The position numbers were made by a program, and so were the translations under genes. Of a stretch of 64,000 nt of DNA, positions 25,080 through 38,194 are shown piece after piece. The first letter of the stretch is position 1. Each line of letters begins with the position of its first letter. Source of the DNA: Roseibaca calidilacus (GTDB lineage: Bacteria > Pseudomonadota > Alphaproteobacteria > Rhodobacterales > Rhodobacteraceae). The stretch is from assembly GCF_001517585.1 (NCBI RefSeq), contig NZ_FBYC01000004.1, forward strand, positions 806,001-870,000. The letters run 5' to 3'. Below the pieces are notes generated by a model. The model searched no databases, was not told the origin of the DNA, and saw only the letters and a list, made by a program, of their open reading frames with translations.

Positions 25080-25149
25080 CGTAAATGCAAATCATTCTCA
25101 AAAACAAGCACAGACCGTGCGGATCAAGATCACAAACCCGACAGCCGGG

Positions 25150-25510
25150 CAGGGTGATCCCCCTTGCATCGGACCCGGCATGCGCCTACATCTGGGGTGT
25201 CCCGCAAGGGGCTATGGGCATAAACGCGCTCGGAATAAGCGGATCGGACCCGGGGGCGGTACCCGGCGGCTCCACCAACATCCTTCATTTGGGGATCATG
25301 GGGCCGAAACAGGATCGACGAACGTGTAAAGGGGTTAGCTTTGCCTCGGTGAGCCACCACCGTTATCGGTGCAAAACGTACAGTTGCAAATGACAACCGT
25401 GCTCCGGTCGCAGTCGCTGCGTAAGCAGTCACAAGACCGAAACTTAAGCCCTTGCGCCTAGCAGCGTAAGGCGGGGTTCGCAGGCACCTGGCAACAGAAG
25501 CCTGCACTTT
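25150..25510 (+). ncRNA. ssrA: tmRNA, circularly permuted two-piece alphaproteobacterial type
   Basis: tmRNA rescues stalled ribosomes and adds a degradation tag. The acceptor piece comes first and ends CGGCTCCACCA at 25277. After a short linker the coding piece begins GGGGCCGAAACAGGATCGACG at 25300. The tag codons at 25386-25421 read ANDNRAPVAVAA, with TAA at 25422-25424. The acceptor-before-coding order is the permutation known from Alphaproteobacteria; the linker is removed during maturation. A GCAGGC/GCCTGC stem near 25480-25505 followed by ACTTTTC closes the locus. The outer ends are approximate. The SspB adaptor that recognises such tags is the next gene. Confidence 0.93.
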
Positions 25511-25595
25511 TCACTCCCAAATTTCACTGCACCTCTATCGCGCCCCTTTCAATCGGGTTCAGGATGGGTATGTTGGGGGAGCACTGGGAAAAGGC

Positions 25596-26075
25596 ATGAC
25601 CGGAATGAGCGGCGAAATCGACTATGGCAACCTGATGCATGACGCGATGCGCGGCCTGATCCGGTCGGTGATGGAGCGTGTCGCGCAGGACGGCTTGCCG
25701 GGCGAGCATCATTTCTTCATCACGGTGGATACGCAGCATCCCGACATGCAGATGGCCGATTGGTTGCGCGACCGCTACCCAGAAGAGATAACGCTGGTCG
25801 TGCAGCATTGGTTCGAGAATCTGGTGGTGGACCCGAACGGCTTTGCCATCACGCTGAATTTTGGCAATGCGCCAGAACCCTTGTATATCCCGTTTGATGC
25901 GATCTCGACCTTCGTGGATCCGTCGGTGGAATTCGGGCTGCGGTTTGAGTTGCAGCATGACGACGCGGACGAGGATTTCGACGACGATGACGACGACGAA
26001 GCCCCGATGATCGAAGACGCCGAACGGGTCGAGCGAAGCGCTGATGTGGTCAGCCTCGACCAATTTCGCAAGTAA
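25596..26075 (+). CDS. sspB: SspB-type ClpXP adaptor (DUF1321)
   Basis: A 159-aa alphaproteobacterial SspB homologue that tethers ssrA-tagged proteins to ClpXP. The core fold (YGNLMHDAMRGLIRSVMERV, FFITVDTQHPDMQM, NFGNAPEPLYIPFDAI) is followed by a very acidic linker (about 120-140) and a C-terminal tail ADVVSLDQFRK, the expected ClpX-docking peptide position. It is directly downstream of ssrA, so tag source and tag adaptor are neighbours. Confidence 0.93.
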   Translation: MTGMSGEIDYGNLMHDAMRGLIRSVMERVAQDGLPGEHHFFITVDTQHPDMQMADWLRDRYPEEITLVVQHWFENLVVDPNGFAITLNFGNAPEPLYIPFDAISTFVDPSVEFGLRFELQHDDADEDFDDDDDDEAPMIEDAERVERSADVVSLDQFRK

Positions 26076-26156
26076 GCGGTATGCACTTGCATACTGATTG
26101 ATCTTGCAGCCTATTGGCGCTAAGCGGTGTTCAAACAGCCGCAAGGAGCGCCGCTT

Positions 26157-27551
26157 ATGACCGATATCCGCGTTGAAACCGACAGCTTTGGCCCGCTGGA
26201 CGTGCCCGCCGACAAATATTGGGGCGCGCAAACGCAGCGTTCCATCCTGAATTTCCCGATTGGCTGGGAACGTCAGCCTGTGCCGATCATCCGCGCGCTG
26301 GGGGCCATCAAATGGGCCTGTGCGCTGGTGAACATGGCGCAAGGCACGTTGGACGAGCGCCGGGGCGGCGCTATTGTGCAAGCCGCGACCGAGGTGTTCG
26401 AGGGCAAGTTCGACGACAATTTCCCCTTGGTCGTCTGGCAGACCGGGTCCGGCACGCAAAGCAACATGAACGCGAACGAGGTGATTTCCAACCGCGCGAT
26501 CGAGATTCTGGGCGGCGTGATGGGGTCGAAAGATCCGGTGCACCCGAATGACCATTGCAATATGGGCCAGTCCAGCAACGACACATTTCCGACCGCGATG
26601 CATGTCGCTATCGGGATGTTGGCGCGCGATGTGCTGCTGCCCGGTCTGACCAAGCTGCATAGCGCGCTTGCCGCCAAGTCCGAAGAATTCAAGGACATCA
26701 TCAAGATTGGCCGCACCCATACGCAAGATGCCACGCCGCTGACGCTGGGGCAGGAATTCGGTGGCTACGCGCATCAGGTGAAAATGGGTATTGCGCGCAT
26801 TGAGATGTGCCTGCCGCATATCTACGAATTGGCGCAAGGCGGCACCGCTGTCGGCACCGGGCTGAACACCCGCAAGGGTTGGGATACGGGCGTGGCCGCC
26901 CATATCGCAACGATCACCGATCTGCCCTTTGTCACCGCACCCAACAAGTTCGAGGCGCTGGCTGCGCATGACGCGATGGTCATGTTCTCTGGCGCGCTGA
27001 AAACCGTGGCGGCGTCGCTGTTCAAGATCGCCAATGACATGCGTTTGCTGGGCTCTGGCCCGCGTTCCGGCCTGGGCGAATTGATCCTGCCGGAAAACGA
27101 GCCGGGCAGTTCCATCATGCCCGGCAAGGTCAACCCCACGCAGGCCGAAGCGCTGACCATGGTCTGCGCCCATGTCATGGGCAATGACGCGGCGGTGGGG
27201 TTTGCCGGAAGCCAAGGCCATTTCGAGCTGAACGTCTACAACCCGATGATGTCCTATAACGTGCTGCAGAGCATGCAGCTTTTGGGCGATGCGGCCAGCA
27301 GCTTTACCGACAACATGGTTGTGGGCACGCGTGCGAATGTCGAACGGATTGACAAGCTGATGAAGGAATCGCTGATGCTGGTTACGGCGTTGGCCCCCAC
27401 GATCGGCTATGACAATGCCACCACAGTCGCCAAGACCGCGCATAAAAACGGCACCACGCTGAAGGAAGAAGCGATTGCGCTGGGGTTTGTCGATGAAGAA
27501 ACCTTCGACCGCGTCGTGCGCCCCGAAGACATGATCGGGCCGAAGGGCTGA
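26157..27551 (+). CDS. fumC: Fumarate hydratase class II
   Basis: A 464-aa iron-independent fumarase of the TCA cycle. The superfamily signature [11 protein letters not shown] and the substrate-binding [14 protein letters not shown] and [11 protein letters not shown] are intact. Start 26157 has AAGGAG 9 nt upstream. It is followed by a strong terminator shared with the convergent methyltransferase. Confidence 0.96.
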   Translation: MTDIRVETDSFGPLDVPADKYWGAQTQRSILNFPIGWERQPVPIIRALGAIKWACALVNMAQGTLDERRGGAIVQAATEVFEGKFDDNFPLVVWQTGSGTQSNMNANEVISNRAIEILGGVMGSKDPVHPNDHCNMGQSSNDTFPTAMHVAIGMLARDVLLPGLTKLHSALAAKSEEFKDIIKIGRTHTQDATPLTLGQEFGGYAHQVKMGIARIEMCLPHIYELAQGGTAVGTGLNTRKGWDTGVAAHIATITDLPFVTAPNKFEALAAHDAMVMFSGALKTVAASLFKIANDMRLLGSGPRSGLGELILPENEPGSSIMPGKVNPTQAEALTMVCAHVMGNDAAVGFAGSQGHFELNVYNPMMSYNVLQSMQLLGDAASSFTDNMVVGTRANVERIDKLMKESLMLVTALAPTIGYDNATTVAKTAHKNGTTLKEEAIALGFVDEETFDRVVRPEDMIGPKG

Positions 27552-27561
27552 TCTGACATTT

Positions 27562-27583
27562 CCCCCCGGTTCAATCCGGGGGG
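27562..27583. terminator. Bidirectional terminator between fumC and the methyltransferase
   Basis: A perfect 8-bp GC stem CCCCCCGG/CCGGGGGG with loop TTCAAT lies in the 35-bp convergent intergenic gap. T runs are short on both sides. Confidence 0.7.
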
Positions 27584-27586
27584 ATC

Positions 27587-28504
27587 TTACTGCGCGACCA
27601 GGCCCCCCGGCTTGCGCCAGCTTGTCACCAGAACCGAGGCGCGCAATTCTTCATCGCTGAAGCCCTGCAATTCGCCTGCTACGCGCAGCGCGTCCAGATC
27701 GTCTTGCGCCGGGTAATCCTCTGTCACCAGCCAGTCTGTATGCCCCGGCCAGTGATCTTCGAAGGTGCGCCGATAATCTGCCAGACGCCATTCGTTCAGA
27801 TAAGAATTGGACTGAACCATTCCGCGCGTGGTGTCGCGCAGATGCGCCCAAGGCGGCAGCGCGTACAGGTTTGCAAACAGCCGCGTATCATGTGCGCCGG
27901 TGTGGCTGGTGAACAGATGCGCTATCATTTGCGCCACGCCGCCGGGGCGCAGCACGCGCGCCACCTCTGCCGCAGCGCGGTCCGGATGGGTCAGATGTTC
28001 GAACACGGATGTGGACACGACCGCGTCGAAACTGGCATCGGGGAAGGGCAGCGCCTCGGCATCGCCTTCGACGATCCGCACCGGCATTTTCAGCGGCGGC
28101 ACCCCAAGCTGACGGGTCAGTTCCGCGCGGGTCCGGCGGTCCACCCCCAGCGCGTGGCGGCCCACAGTCTTGACCAGTCGCAGGGGGCCATTCTTGCGCC
28201 AGATGCGCCACAGTTCCGCCAGCCCCAGACGGTCGGGCGCGGGTTCTATATCGACCCCGACCGCGCGGTTGGTCAGCCCCGTCGCCATCAGGAAAATCCG
28301 GGTTTGGCCGGGGCCAAGCTCTAGCACATCGCAATCTAGCAAAGGCGCGCCGCGCAAATCTTCCAGCCGGCGCACGGTGTCGCGTTGAATGTCCAGATGG
28401 TCGGCAACCCGGCGCGGAATGTCTTGGGTTTGCTGGCGATAGAGTGCCAAAAGCTCTGCCATATTGGCGCGAATCCCGCGATCACCGCGCAAATAGGATT
28501 TCAT
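27587..28504 (-). CDS. SAM-dependent methyltransferase (class I)
   Basis: A 305-aa protein. Motif I is VLELGPGQTR, followed by the acidic VGVDIEPAPD, and motif III is in the Methyltransf_11-like stretch FPDASFDAVVSTSVFEHL. The 200-305 region probably defines the substrate, which is unknown. The ATG at 28504 was chosen over an upstream TTG. It is divergent from lolC. Confidence 0.8.
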   Translation of the reverse strand: MKSYLRGDRGIRANMAELLALYRQQTQDIPRRVADHLDIQRDTVRRLEDLRGAPLLDCDVLELGPGQTRIFLMATGLTNRAVGVDIEPAPDRLGLAELWRIWRKNGPLRLVKTVGRHALGVDRRTRAELTRQLGVPPLKMPVRIVEGDAEALPFPDASFDAVVSTSVFEHLTHPDRAAAEVARVLRPGGVAQMIAHLFTSHTGAHDTRLFANLYALPPWAHLRDTTRGMVQSNSYLNEWRLADYRRTFEDHWPGHTDWLVTEDYPAQDDLDALRVAGELQGFSDEELRASVLVTSWRKPGGLVAQ

Positions 28505-28643
28505 AGCACGCCCTTGCACACCCAGCTTAACCAAAGCGTGACCCAGAATCCGGGCAAGTTCAAGCGTCTTGCTGCCGCTTTGGCTTTGCGCTTGGGGCGT
28601 GCAGCGGATAGACAGGCGCAGCGCCGCAATTCAACCCAAGGCC

Positions 28644-29939
28644 ATGCCCGCCATGTCGCACCAAACCCCGCCCTTCGCGCCATTCGAATGGATGATTGCC
28701 TGGCGTTACCTGCGTGCGCGACGGGCGGAGGGGGGCGTCAGCGTGATGACGGTAATTTCCTTTGTCGGGATTACGCTGGCGGTGTTTGCGCTGATTGCCA
28801 CGCTGGCCGTGCGCTCTGGGTTCCGCACCGAATTCGTGGGCACGATCCTTGGGGCCAATGCGCATGTCACGGTCTATTCCGCCGTGAATGTCGATGAAGC
28901 GGGCCGCACCAGCCGCGTGATCGAGGATTATGACGACATGGCCGACCGTCTGGCCGCGGTCGAGGGGGTCACCCGTGTTGCGCCGCTGATAAAGGGGCAG
29001 GTCATGGCCTCTGCCAATAGCCGCAACACCGGGGTAGAGGTGTTCGGCATCAGCCCCGAAAACCTGTCCACCATCCCGCGCATTGCCGATCCGGAAACCG
29101 CCATGGGCGATATCGGGCAGTTCAAGGATGGGGTTGCCATCGGCTCTGGCGTGGCGCGCGAATTGAACCTTGGCGTGGGCGACACGATCCGCCTGATTTC
29201 CCCGGACGGGGTGCGCACCGCCTTTGGCACATCCCCGCGTATCTCGGCCTATGAGGTGGTCTATATCTTCACCGCCGGGCGCTACGATATCGACCGCACC
29301 CGGCTTTATATGCCCTTTGCCGAGGCGCAGACCTATTTCAACCGCGATGGCGTGGCCGATGAAATGGAGGTCATGGTCGAAAACCCGGACCAGATTGACA
29401 GGCTGCGCACCGACCTGCTGCGCGCGGGGGGGGAAAGGGCCATGCTCTGGACATGGCGCGATAGCGCCGGATCGTTCCTGCGCGCGCTAGAGGTCGAGGA
29501 CAATGTGATGTTCGTGATCCTGTCGATCCTTGTGCTGATCGCTTCGATGAACATCATTTCGGGGCTTATCATGTTGGTCAAGAACAAGGGCCGTGACATT
29601 GGCATCTTGCGCACGATGGGGCTGACCGAAGGGTCCATCCTGCGGGTATTCTTCATCTGCGGTGCCAGCATCGGGCTGCTGGGCACGGTCGCGGGCGTGG
29701 TTCTGGGGTGCTTGTTCGTGATCTATATCGACCCGATTTTCAGCCTTGTGAACTATGCCTCTGGCGGCGGGGTCTGGGACCCGGAGATCCGTGGCATCTA
29801 TGCGCTGCCAGCCGAATTGCGGCTGGAGGATGTGCTGAAATCCGTGGCGCTGTCGCTGTCGCTGTCCTTCATCGTCACCATCTTCCCGGCGCGGCGTGCC
29901 GCGCGCATGAACCCGGTAGAGGCCTTGCGCTATGAATGA
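28644..29939 (+). CDS. lolC: Lipoprotein-releasing ABC transporter permease (LolC/E family)
   Basis: A 431-aa inner-membrane permease with one N-terminal helix, a large periplasmic MacB-PCD-like domain (about 60-265) and three C-terminal helices ([17 protein letters not shown] onward). It extracts lipoproteins from the inner membrane for LolA. The N-terminal signature [12 protein letters not shown] and the C-terminal [18 protein letters not shown] are typical. Many Alphaproteobacteria have a single LolC/E-type gene, so C versus E is not distinguished. It overlaps lolD by 8 bp. Confidence 0.92.
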   Translation: MPAMSHQTPPFAPFEWMIAWRYLRARRAEGGVSVMTVISFVGITLAVFALIATLAVRSGFRTEFVGTILGANAHVTVYSAVNVDEAGRTSRVIEDYDDMADRLAAVEGVTRVAPLIKGQVMASANSRNTGVEVFGISPENLSTIPRIADPETAMGDIGQFKDGVAIGSGVARELNLGVGDTIRLISPDGVRTAFGTSPRISAYEVVYIFTAGRYDIDRTRLYMPFAEAQTYFNRDGVADEMEVMVENPDQIDRLRTDLLRAGGERAMLWTWRDSAGSFLRALEVEDNVMFVILSILVLIASMNIISGLIMLVKNKGRDIGILRTMGLTEGSILRVFFICGASIGLLGTVAGVVLGCLFVIYIDPIFSLVNYASGGGVWDPEIRGIYALPAELRLEDVLKSVALSLSLSFIVTIFPARRAARMNPVEALRYE

Positions 29940-30621
29940 CCCGCTGGATCAGGCGCTTGTCCTGAACGACATCTGCAAGACCTATAACGTGGGCCGCCCG
30001 AACGAGGTGCGCGTGCTGCATGATGTATCTGTCACGCTGGACCGGGGCGAGGTGGTGGCGCTTGTGGCACCGTCTGGCGCGGGAAAATCCACGCTGCTGC
30101 ACATCGCGGGGCTGCTGGATGCGCCCGATACAGGCGATGTGCTGGTCAATGGCACCAACATGACCCGGCTGGGGGATGATGCGCGCACCGCCGCGCGGCG
30201 CGGGCGGATCGGGTTCATCTACCAGTTTCACCACCTGTTGCCCGAATTCACGGCGCTGGAAAACATCGTGCTGCCGCAACTGGTGAACGGCGTGAGCGCG
30301 GCGCAGGCCCGTGACCGTGCCAGCATGCTGCTGGACCGCGTGGGCGTGGCCCAGCGCGCCGACCATCGGCCCGCGGCCTTGTCGGGTGGCGAACAGCAGC
30401 GCGTCGCGTTTTGCCGCGCGCTGGCCAATGCGCCGGGGCTGTTGCTGGCGGATGAGCCGACCGGGAACCTAGACCCGACAACATCGGATCAGGTCTTTGG
30501 CGCGTTGATGGACCTTGTGCGCGAAACCGGTCTGTCGGCGCTGATCGCCACCCATAACCTTGACCTTGCCCGCCGCATGGACCGTGTGTTGCGGCTGGAG
30601 GATGGCCGGGTGGTCGGGTAA
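29932..30621 (+). CDS. lolD: Lipoprotein-releasing ABC transporter ATPase LolD
   Basis: A 229-aa ABC ATPase of the MacB/LolD branch: Walker [17 protein letters not shown]-loop [16 protein letters not shown], signature [15 protein letters not shown], Walker [13 protein letters not shown] and switch His IATHNLDL. The QFHHLLPEF stretch is characteristic of LolD. It overlaps the permease gene. Confidence 0.94.
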   Translation: MNDPLDQALVLNDICKTYNVGRPNEVRVLHDVSVTLDRGEVVALVAPSGAGKSTLLHIAGLLDAPDTGDVLVNGTNMTRLGDDARTAARRGRIGFIYQFHHLLPEFTALENIVLPQLVNGVSAAQARDRASMLLDRVGVAQRADHRPAALSGGEQQRVAFCRALANAPGLLLADEPTGNLDPTTSDQVFGALMDLVRETGLSALIATHNLDLARRMDRVLRLEDGRVVG

Positions 30622-30641
30622 TCTACTATCTTTTGCGTGAA

Positions 30642-30656
30642 CCCCGAAGGTCGGGG
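30642..30656. terminator. Hairpin between convergent lolD and alr
   Basis: CCCCGA-AGG-TCGGGG, a 6-bp perfect stem in the 88-bp gap. There is no long T run in either direction, so termination strength is uncertain. Confidence 0.4.
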
Positions 30657-30709
30657 GGATATGCCGCGCGACAAGCTAGCGCCCTCGGGGGCTGTCAGGC
30701 GGTGATGGC

Positions 30710-31744
30710 TTACGCCAAATAGACCCGTTCATACCGCGGCCCAAGCCCGGTCAGCACCTCATACCCGATGGTGCCGATCACATCGGCCAAGGCATCGACC
30801 CCCTGATGCGGGCCAAGCAGGTCCAGCGCCTCTACCGGGCCATCCACGGCGCTGACATCTATTGTCAGCAAATCCATCGACACGCGGCCAAGAAGCGGGC
30901 AGGGCACATCGCCCGCCCAAAGCGTGGCACGCCCCGACAGCGCGCGCTGGATGCCATCGGCATAGCCCGCCGCGATGGTGGCCACCCGCATATCTTGCGG
31001 GGCGACAAAACTATTGCCATAGCCCACACTTTCACCCGCCTGCACAACCCGTGTCTGGATCACCGGGATCGACAGGCGCACAACCGCTTGCGCGTCCGTA
31101 AAGGGCCGCCCGCCATACAGGCCAATGCCGGGCCGTGTCAGGTCGAAATGATAGTCGCGGCCCAGCAGCACCCCGCCCGTGGCCGACAAAGAGCGCGGCA
31201 CGCCCGCGCCATCGGTCAGATCGCGGAAGGTGGCCAGTTGCTGCGCGTTCATGGCGTGGTCCGGTTCGTCCGAACAGGCCAGATGCGACATAATCAGCGC
31301 AGGGCCCTGACCCAGAGCAATCTCTGCCACGCTGGCCCATTCGCCGGGTTCCATTCCCAAGCGGTTCATGCCGGTGTCCAGCTGAATGCCAAAGGGCGCA
31401 GCGGGCAGCGCTTCGAAATGGCGCGTCAGTTGCTCGACCGAATTCAGCATCGGGATCAGCCCCGCGTCCCGGATCGCGGCCGCATCGCCCGCCATATGCC
31501 CGCCATAGACATGGATGGGCAGATCAGGGCCGATGGCCGCGCGCACCGCCGCGCCCTCTTCGGCCACGGCCACGAAAAAGCGCCGCGCGCCAGCCTTGGC
31601 CAACGCCTCTGCCACGCGCGCGGCACCCAGACCGTAGCCATTGGCCTTTACGGTCGCTGCCGTCTCGACCGTGGTCATGCGGTCAAGCGCCTGCCAATTC
31701 GCGGCCAAAGCGCCCAAATCTATCTCTAGCCGTGCCTGTGCCAT
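30710..31744 (-). CDS. alr: Alanine racemase
   Basis: A 344-aa PLP enzyme providing D-alanine for peptidoglycan. The PLP lysine is in [12 protein letters not shown] and the catalytic tyrosine of the C-terminal domain in [14 protein letters not shown]. Both barrel and beta domains are complete. It lies just downstream of ksgA on the same strand (20-bp gap), probably co-transcribed. Confidence 0.93.
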   Translation of the reverse strand: MAQARLEIDLGALAANWQALDRMTTVETAATVKANGYGLGAARVAEALAKAGARRFFVAVAEEGAAVRAAIGPDLPIHVYGGHMAGDAAAIRDAGLIPMLNSVEQLTRHFEALPAAPFGIQLDTGMNRLGMEPGEWASVAEIALGQGPALIMSHLACSDEPDHAMNAQQLATFRDLTDGAGVPRSLSATGGVLLGRDYHFDLTRPGIGLYGGRPFTDAQAVVRLSIPVIQTRVVQAGESVGYGNSFVAPQDMRVATIAAGYADGIQRALSGRATLWAGDVPCPLLGRVSMDLLTIDVSAVDGPVEALDLLGPHQGVDALADVIGTIGYEVLTGLGPRYERVYLA

Positions 31745-31764
31745 ATCTGCCCTCGCATCGCTTG

Positions 31765-32601
31765 TCAGTTGTTCTTGAGCGCACGCGCCAAGGCGCAGAA
31801 TTGCTCTAGCCCGATTTCTTCGGCCCGCGCGGTGGGCGCAATGCCCGACGCCTGTAGCAGCGTTTCAATATCTGGGTGAAGCCCTTTCAGCGCCGCGCGC
31901 AGCATCTTGCGCCGTTGGTTGAACGCCATGGCGACCACGCGTTCCAGCACTTTTGCATCCGCCGGAAAGCGGGGCGCGTTCAGCTTGGTGATATGCACCA
32001 CGGCAGAGCTGACCTTGGGCGGCGGTGTGAAGGCCTCTGGCGGCAGGTTCAGCACGATCTTTGCATCCGCCCGCCACCCGACCATCAGCGCCAAGCGCCC
32101 ATAGGCCTTGGACCCCGGCTTGGCCACGATCCGCTCGGCCACCTCGCGCTGGAACATCAGCGTCAGGCTGTCCCAGAAGGGCGGCCAGATGTCGGGCGTC
32201 ATCCAGCGGATCAGCAGTTCGGTGCCCACGTTATAGGGCAGATTGGCCACCACTTTGACCGGCGGGGTCAGATGCGCCAAGGCATCGACCGCCAGCGCGT
32301 CGCCTTCGATCACCTGCAAGCGGTCCGGATAGGATTGGGCGATCTCCGCCAGCGCGGGCAAACAGCGCGCGTCTTTCTCAATTGCCAGCACGCGGCGCGC
32401 GCCTTCCGCCAGCAGCCCGCGTGTCAGCCCGCCGGGGCCGGGGCCAACCTCTAGCACATCGGCGCCGGACAAATCCCCCGCCGCGCGCGCAATCCGCGCC
32501 GTCAGGTTCAGGTCCAGCAGAAAATTCTGCCCAAAGCTCTTTTTCGCGCGCAGATCATGCGTGCGGATCACATCGCGCAGGGGCGGCAAGTCGTCAATCA
32601 T
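31765..32601 (-). CDS. ksgA: 16S rRNA (adenine1518/1519-N6,N6) dimethyltransferase
   Basis: A 278-aa RsmA/KsgA that dimethylates two adjacent adenines near the 3' end of 16S rRNA late in 30S assembly. Visible motifs are [11 protein letters not shown], the SAM site [16 protein letters not shown], catalytic [11 protein letters not shown] and the C-terminal [15 protein letters not shown]. The start overlaps the pdxA stop (ATGA), the classic pdxA-ksgA arrangement. Confidence 0.96.
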   Translation of the reverse strand: MIDDLPPLRDVIRTHDLRAKKSFGQNFLLDLNLTARIARAAGDLSGADVLEVGPGPGGLTRGLLAEGARRVLAIEKDARCLPALAEIAQSYPDRLQVIEGDALAVDALAHLTPPVKVVANLPYNVGTELLIRWMTPDIWPPFWDSLTLMFQREVAERIVAKPGSKAYGRLALMVGWRADAKIVLNLPPEAFTPPPKVSSAVVHITKLNAPRFPADAKVLERVVAMAFNQRRKMLRAALKGLHPDIETLLQASGIAPTARAEEIGLEQFCALARALKNN

Positions 32602-33551
32602 GCGCCCATATTCCACGCCATGCGGATGGCCGCAATCAGGCTGTCGGGCTTTGCCACGCCTTGTCCCGCAATATCATAGGCCGTGCCATGGTCGGGCGAG
32701 CTGCGCACAAAGGGCAGCCCCAGCGTGACATTCACACCCTCGTCGAAAGCGAGCGTCTTGATCGGGATCAGCGCTTGATCGTGATACATGCAGATCGCGG
32801 CGTCATAGCGGGCGCGGGCAGGGGCGTGGAACATCGTGTCGGCGGGCAGCGGCCCGCGCAGGTCCAGCCCGTCTGCCCGCAGCCGCGCGATCACGGGCGC
32901 GATCACATCGCGGTCCTCATGCCCCATGGTGCCATCTTCGCCCGCATGGGGGTTCAGCCCGGCCACCGCCAAGCGAGGCGCGGCAATCCCGAAATCGCGG
33001 ATCAGGGCGGCGTGGGTGATGCGGATCGTGTCTTCCAACAGCGTAGGGGTCAATGCCCCCGGCACCTCCGATACCGGAATGTGAATTGTCACCGGCACCA
33101 CGCGAAGCGCGCCCGATGCCAGCATCATGACCACCCGGTCCACACCCGCCAGATGCGCCAGATACTCGGTATGGCCCGGAAAGCCAAAGCCCGCCCCCGC
33201 TTTCAGCGCCGCCTTGTGGATGGGGCAGGTCACAAGCCCGCGCGCGGCCCCTGATTGCACCAGTTCCACCCCGCGCCGAACAGCTTCGATCACGCCTGCC
33301 GCATTGGCCGGGTCGGGCTGGCCCGCGCGGGCAGGGGCCGCAAAAGCGACAGGCAGCACCGGCATAGCACCGCCGCCGCAATCGGCCAGATCCTGCACAA
33401 CCCGATACGCCACGCCACCGGGCAAATGCCGCGGGTCGCCCAGCCAGACAAAGGGGCAGTCGCGCCCGACCACATCCCAAGCCTTGGCTGCAATCTCTGG
33501 CCCAATGCCCGACGGGTCGCCGCAGGACATCACCAAGGGTCGCTTATCCAT
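32598..33551 (-). CDS. pdxA: 4-hydroxythreonine-4-phosphate dehydrogenase
   Basis: A 317-aa metal- and NAD-dependent enzyme of the DXP-dependent pyridoxal phosphate pathway. Metal ligands are in [18 protein letters not shown] and [13 protein letters not shown]. The N-terminus [17 protein letters not shown] is diagnostic. Translationally coupled to ksgA by a 4-bp overlap. Confidence 0.95.
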   Translation of the reverse strand: MDKRPLVMSCGDPSGIGPEIAAKAWDVVGRDCPFVWLGDPRHLPGGVAYRVVQDLADCGGGAMPVLPVAFAAPARAGQPDPANAAGVIEAVRRGVELVQSGAARGLVTCPIHKAALKAGAGFGFPGHTEYLAHLAGVDRVVMMLASGALRVVPVTIHIPVSEVPGALTPTLLEDTIRITHAALIRDFGIAAPRLAVAGLNPHAGEDGTMGHEDRDVIAPVIARLRADGLDLRGPLPADTMFHAPARARYDAAICMYHDQALIPIKTLAFDEGVNVTLGLPFVRSSPDHGTAYDIAGQGVAKPDSLIAAIRMAWNMGA

Positions 33552-33621
33552 GCGCGGACATCCTTTTCATCTTGCCAGAGATACGCTGCGAAGGCGGACT
33601 GGGGCGGCGCACGCCGTCGCC

Positions 33622-34761
33622 CTACCGCCCTTTCCAGATCCAGCCACCGCCAAACACGCGCGTGCCCTCGCCATCGTAGAAGACACAAGCCTGTCCGGGG
33701 CTGATTCCTTCCTCGGGCGTCAGAAGCTCCACCTCGGCCTCATGCGCCGACAGGGGCCGGATGATTGCAGGCGCGGGCGGCCGGGTCGAGCGCAGCTTGA
33801 CCGACAGATGCCATTCGGCTTGGCTGTCAAAGGGCGCATCGCCCAGCCAGTTGATCTCGCGCACTGGCACTTTGCGGGTGGCCAAAGCCTCTTTCGGGCC
33901 GACGATAACGCGGCGTGCATCGGGGTCCAGCTTGACGACATACAAAGGCTCTGACAGCCCGCCTATGCCCAAGCCCCGCCGCTGCCCGATCGTGTAATGA
34001 ATGACACCCTCATGCACGCCTAGAACGGTCCCGGCCATATCGACAATCTCGCCCGGCTCGCCCGCGCCGGGGCGCAGCTTTTCAATGACGGCGGCATAAT
34101 TGCCATCGGGCACAAAGCAGATGTCCTGACTGTCGGGCTTGTCGGCAACCGCCAGACCGTGCTTGGCGGCCAATGCGCGCGTTTCGGCCTTGGTGGCCAG
34201 ATGCCCCAAGGGAAAGCGCAGGAAATCCAACTGCTCTTGCGTGGTGGAAAACAAGAAATAGCTCTGGTCGCGCACGGGGTCTGCGGCGCGGTGCAGTTGC
34301 GCCCCCGAAGCGCCGGATTTGCGCTGAATGTAATGGCCCGTTGCCATGCAATCCGCGCCCAGGTCCTTGGCGGTTTCCAGCAGGTCGCGGAACTTCACCC
34401 GCTCGTTGCAGCGAATGCAGGGCACCGGGGTGGCCCCGCCCAGATAGGCATCGGCGAATTCGTCGATCACCGCGTCGCGGAATTTCGATTCGTAATCCAG
34501 CACATAATGCGGAAAGCCCATCTCCTCGGCGACGCGGCGGGCATCGTGAATATCACGGCCCGCACAGCAAGCCCCCTTTTTCGCCAAGGCGGCACCATGG
34601 TCATAAAGCTGCAAGGTCACGCCCACCACGTCATAGCCTTCGGCGGCCAATTCGGCAGCCACGACGGAACTATCAACGCCGCCGGACATGGCCACGACCA
34701 CGCGCGTTTCGGCCACGGGCTTGGGCAATCCCAGCGAACTGAGCGGCGGGTCGAAGGGCAT
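33622..34761 (-). CDS. mnmA: tRNA-specific 2-thiouridylase
   Basis: A 379-aa PP-loop ATPase that thiolates U34 of tRNA-Lys, -Glu and -Gln. The PP-loop [14 protein letters not shown], the catalytic cysteine pair ([22 protein letters not shown]) and [13 protein letters not shown] are all present. The N-terminus [20 protein letters not shown] is typical of alphaproteobacterial MnmA. It is divergent from sciP. Confidence 0.95.
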   Translation of the reverse strand: MPFDPPLSSLGLPKPVAETRVVVAMSGGVDSSVVAAELAAEGYDVVGVTLQLYDHGAALAKKGACCAGRDIHDARRVAEEMGFPHYVLDYESKFRDAVIDEFADAYLGGATPVPCIRCNERVKFRDLLETAKDLGADCMATGHYIQRKSGASGAQLHRAADPVRDQSYFLFSTTQEQLDFLRFPLGHLATKAETRALAAKHGLAVADKPDSQDICFVPDGNYAAVIEKLRPGAGEPGEIVDMAGTVLGVHEGVIHYTIGQRRGLGIGGLSEPLYVVKLDPDARRVIVGPKEALATRKVPVREINWLGDAPFDSQAEWHLSVKLRSTRPPAPAIIRPLSAHEAEVELLTPEEGISPGQACVFYDGEGTRVFGGGWIWKGR

Positions 34762-34826
34762 TTTGGTGTCTCCAGAAAATCAAGGGCGAAATATAAGAAA
34801 ATGCTCTGTATTCTCAAGCCCTGCAT

Positions 34827-34841
34827 TCAACCTCTGCTTAA
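34827..34841 (+). promoter_or_regulatory. Candidate CtrA box upstream of sciP
   Basis: TCAA-N7-TTAA, matching the TTAA-N7-TTAA consensus at 7 of 8 positions, 52 bp before the sciP start. This is pattern-level evidence. Confidence 0.4.
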
Positions 34842-34892
34842 CATTCACGCGCAATTCTATGGTCAATCTGGTGAAGGACCATGGAGGGTGCC

Positions 34893-35171
34893 ATGTATAT
34901 CAAGAAAGTCGAAGGGCCGCGCGCGGTTAATCTGGACGACGGAACGGTTCTGACATTGGCGGATTTGCCGCCAAGCGACACTCGGCGCTGGGTTGCCAGC
35001 CGCAAGGCGGTGGTGGTGCAGGCTGTGCGCGCGGGGCTGATCTCGCGCAAGGCCGCGCTGGAACGCTATGAACTGTCTGATGAAGAATTCGACCTTTGGG
35101 CCAAGGCCGTCGAAACCCACGGGGTAGAGGCGCTGAAAGTGACCGCGCTGCAAAAGTATAGACAACCATAG
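34893..35171 (+). CDS. sciP: SciP, DUF1153 CtrA-inhibitory cell-cycle protein
   Basis: A 92-aa HTH protein of the DUF1153 family, to which Caulobacter SciP belongs; SciP binds CtrA at promoters and blocks transcription activation. The segment RKAVVVQAVRAGLISRKAAL and YELSDEEFDLWAKAVETHG form the helical HTH region. The start at 34893 follows GGAGG and gives MYIKKVEGPRAVNL, the family N-terminus. ctrA is 89 bp downstream on the same strand. Confidence 0.92.
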   Translation: MYIKKVEGPRAVNLDDGTVLTLADLPPSDTRRWVASRKAVVVQAVRAGLISRKAALERYELSDEEFDLWAKAVETHGVEALKVTALQKYRQP

Positions 35172-35198
35172 GGAGAGTGTGGTCTTTGTAAGCGCACG

Positions 35199-35213
35199 GT
35201 AACCTTGAATTAA
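35199..35213 (+). promoter_or_regulatory. Candidate CtrA box upstream of ctrA (autoregulation)
   Basis: GTAA-N7-TTAA, 7 of 8 matches to TTAA-N7-TTAA, 48 bp before the ctrA start. A further TTAA lies nearby at the GGTTAACGG stretch (about 35235-35238). Autoregulation of ctrA is established in Caulobacter. Confidence 0.45.
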
Positions 35214-35260
35214 CAATTTTGCGTGAGCCTTACGGTTAACGGCGACAATGGAGAATCCTT

Positions 35261-38193
<2,933 letters not shown>

Positions 38194-38194
38194 C

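Noticed and set aside
25524-27443. 639-codon antisense frame over sspB/fumC
   Set aside because: Antisense to two clearly identified genes, with His/Arg-rich low-quality sequence.
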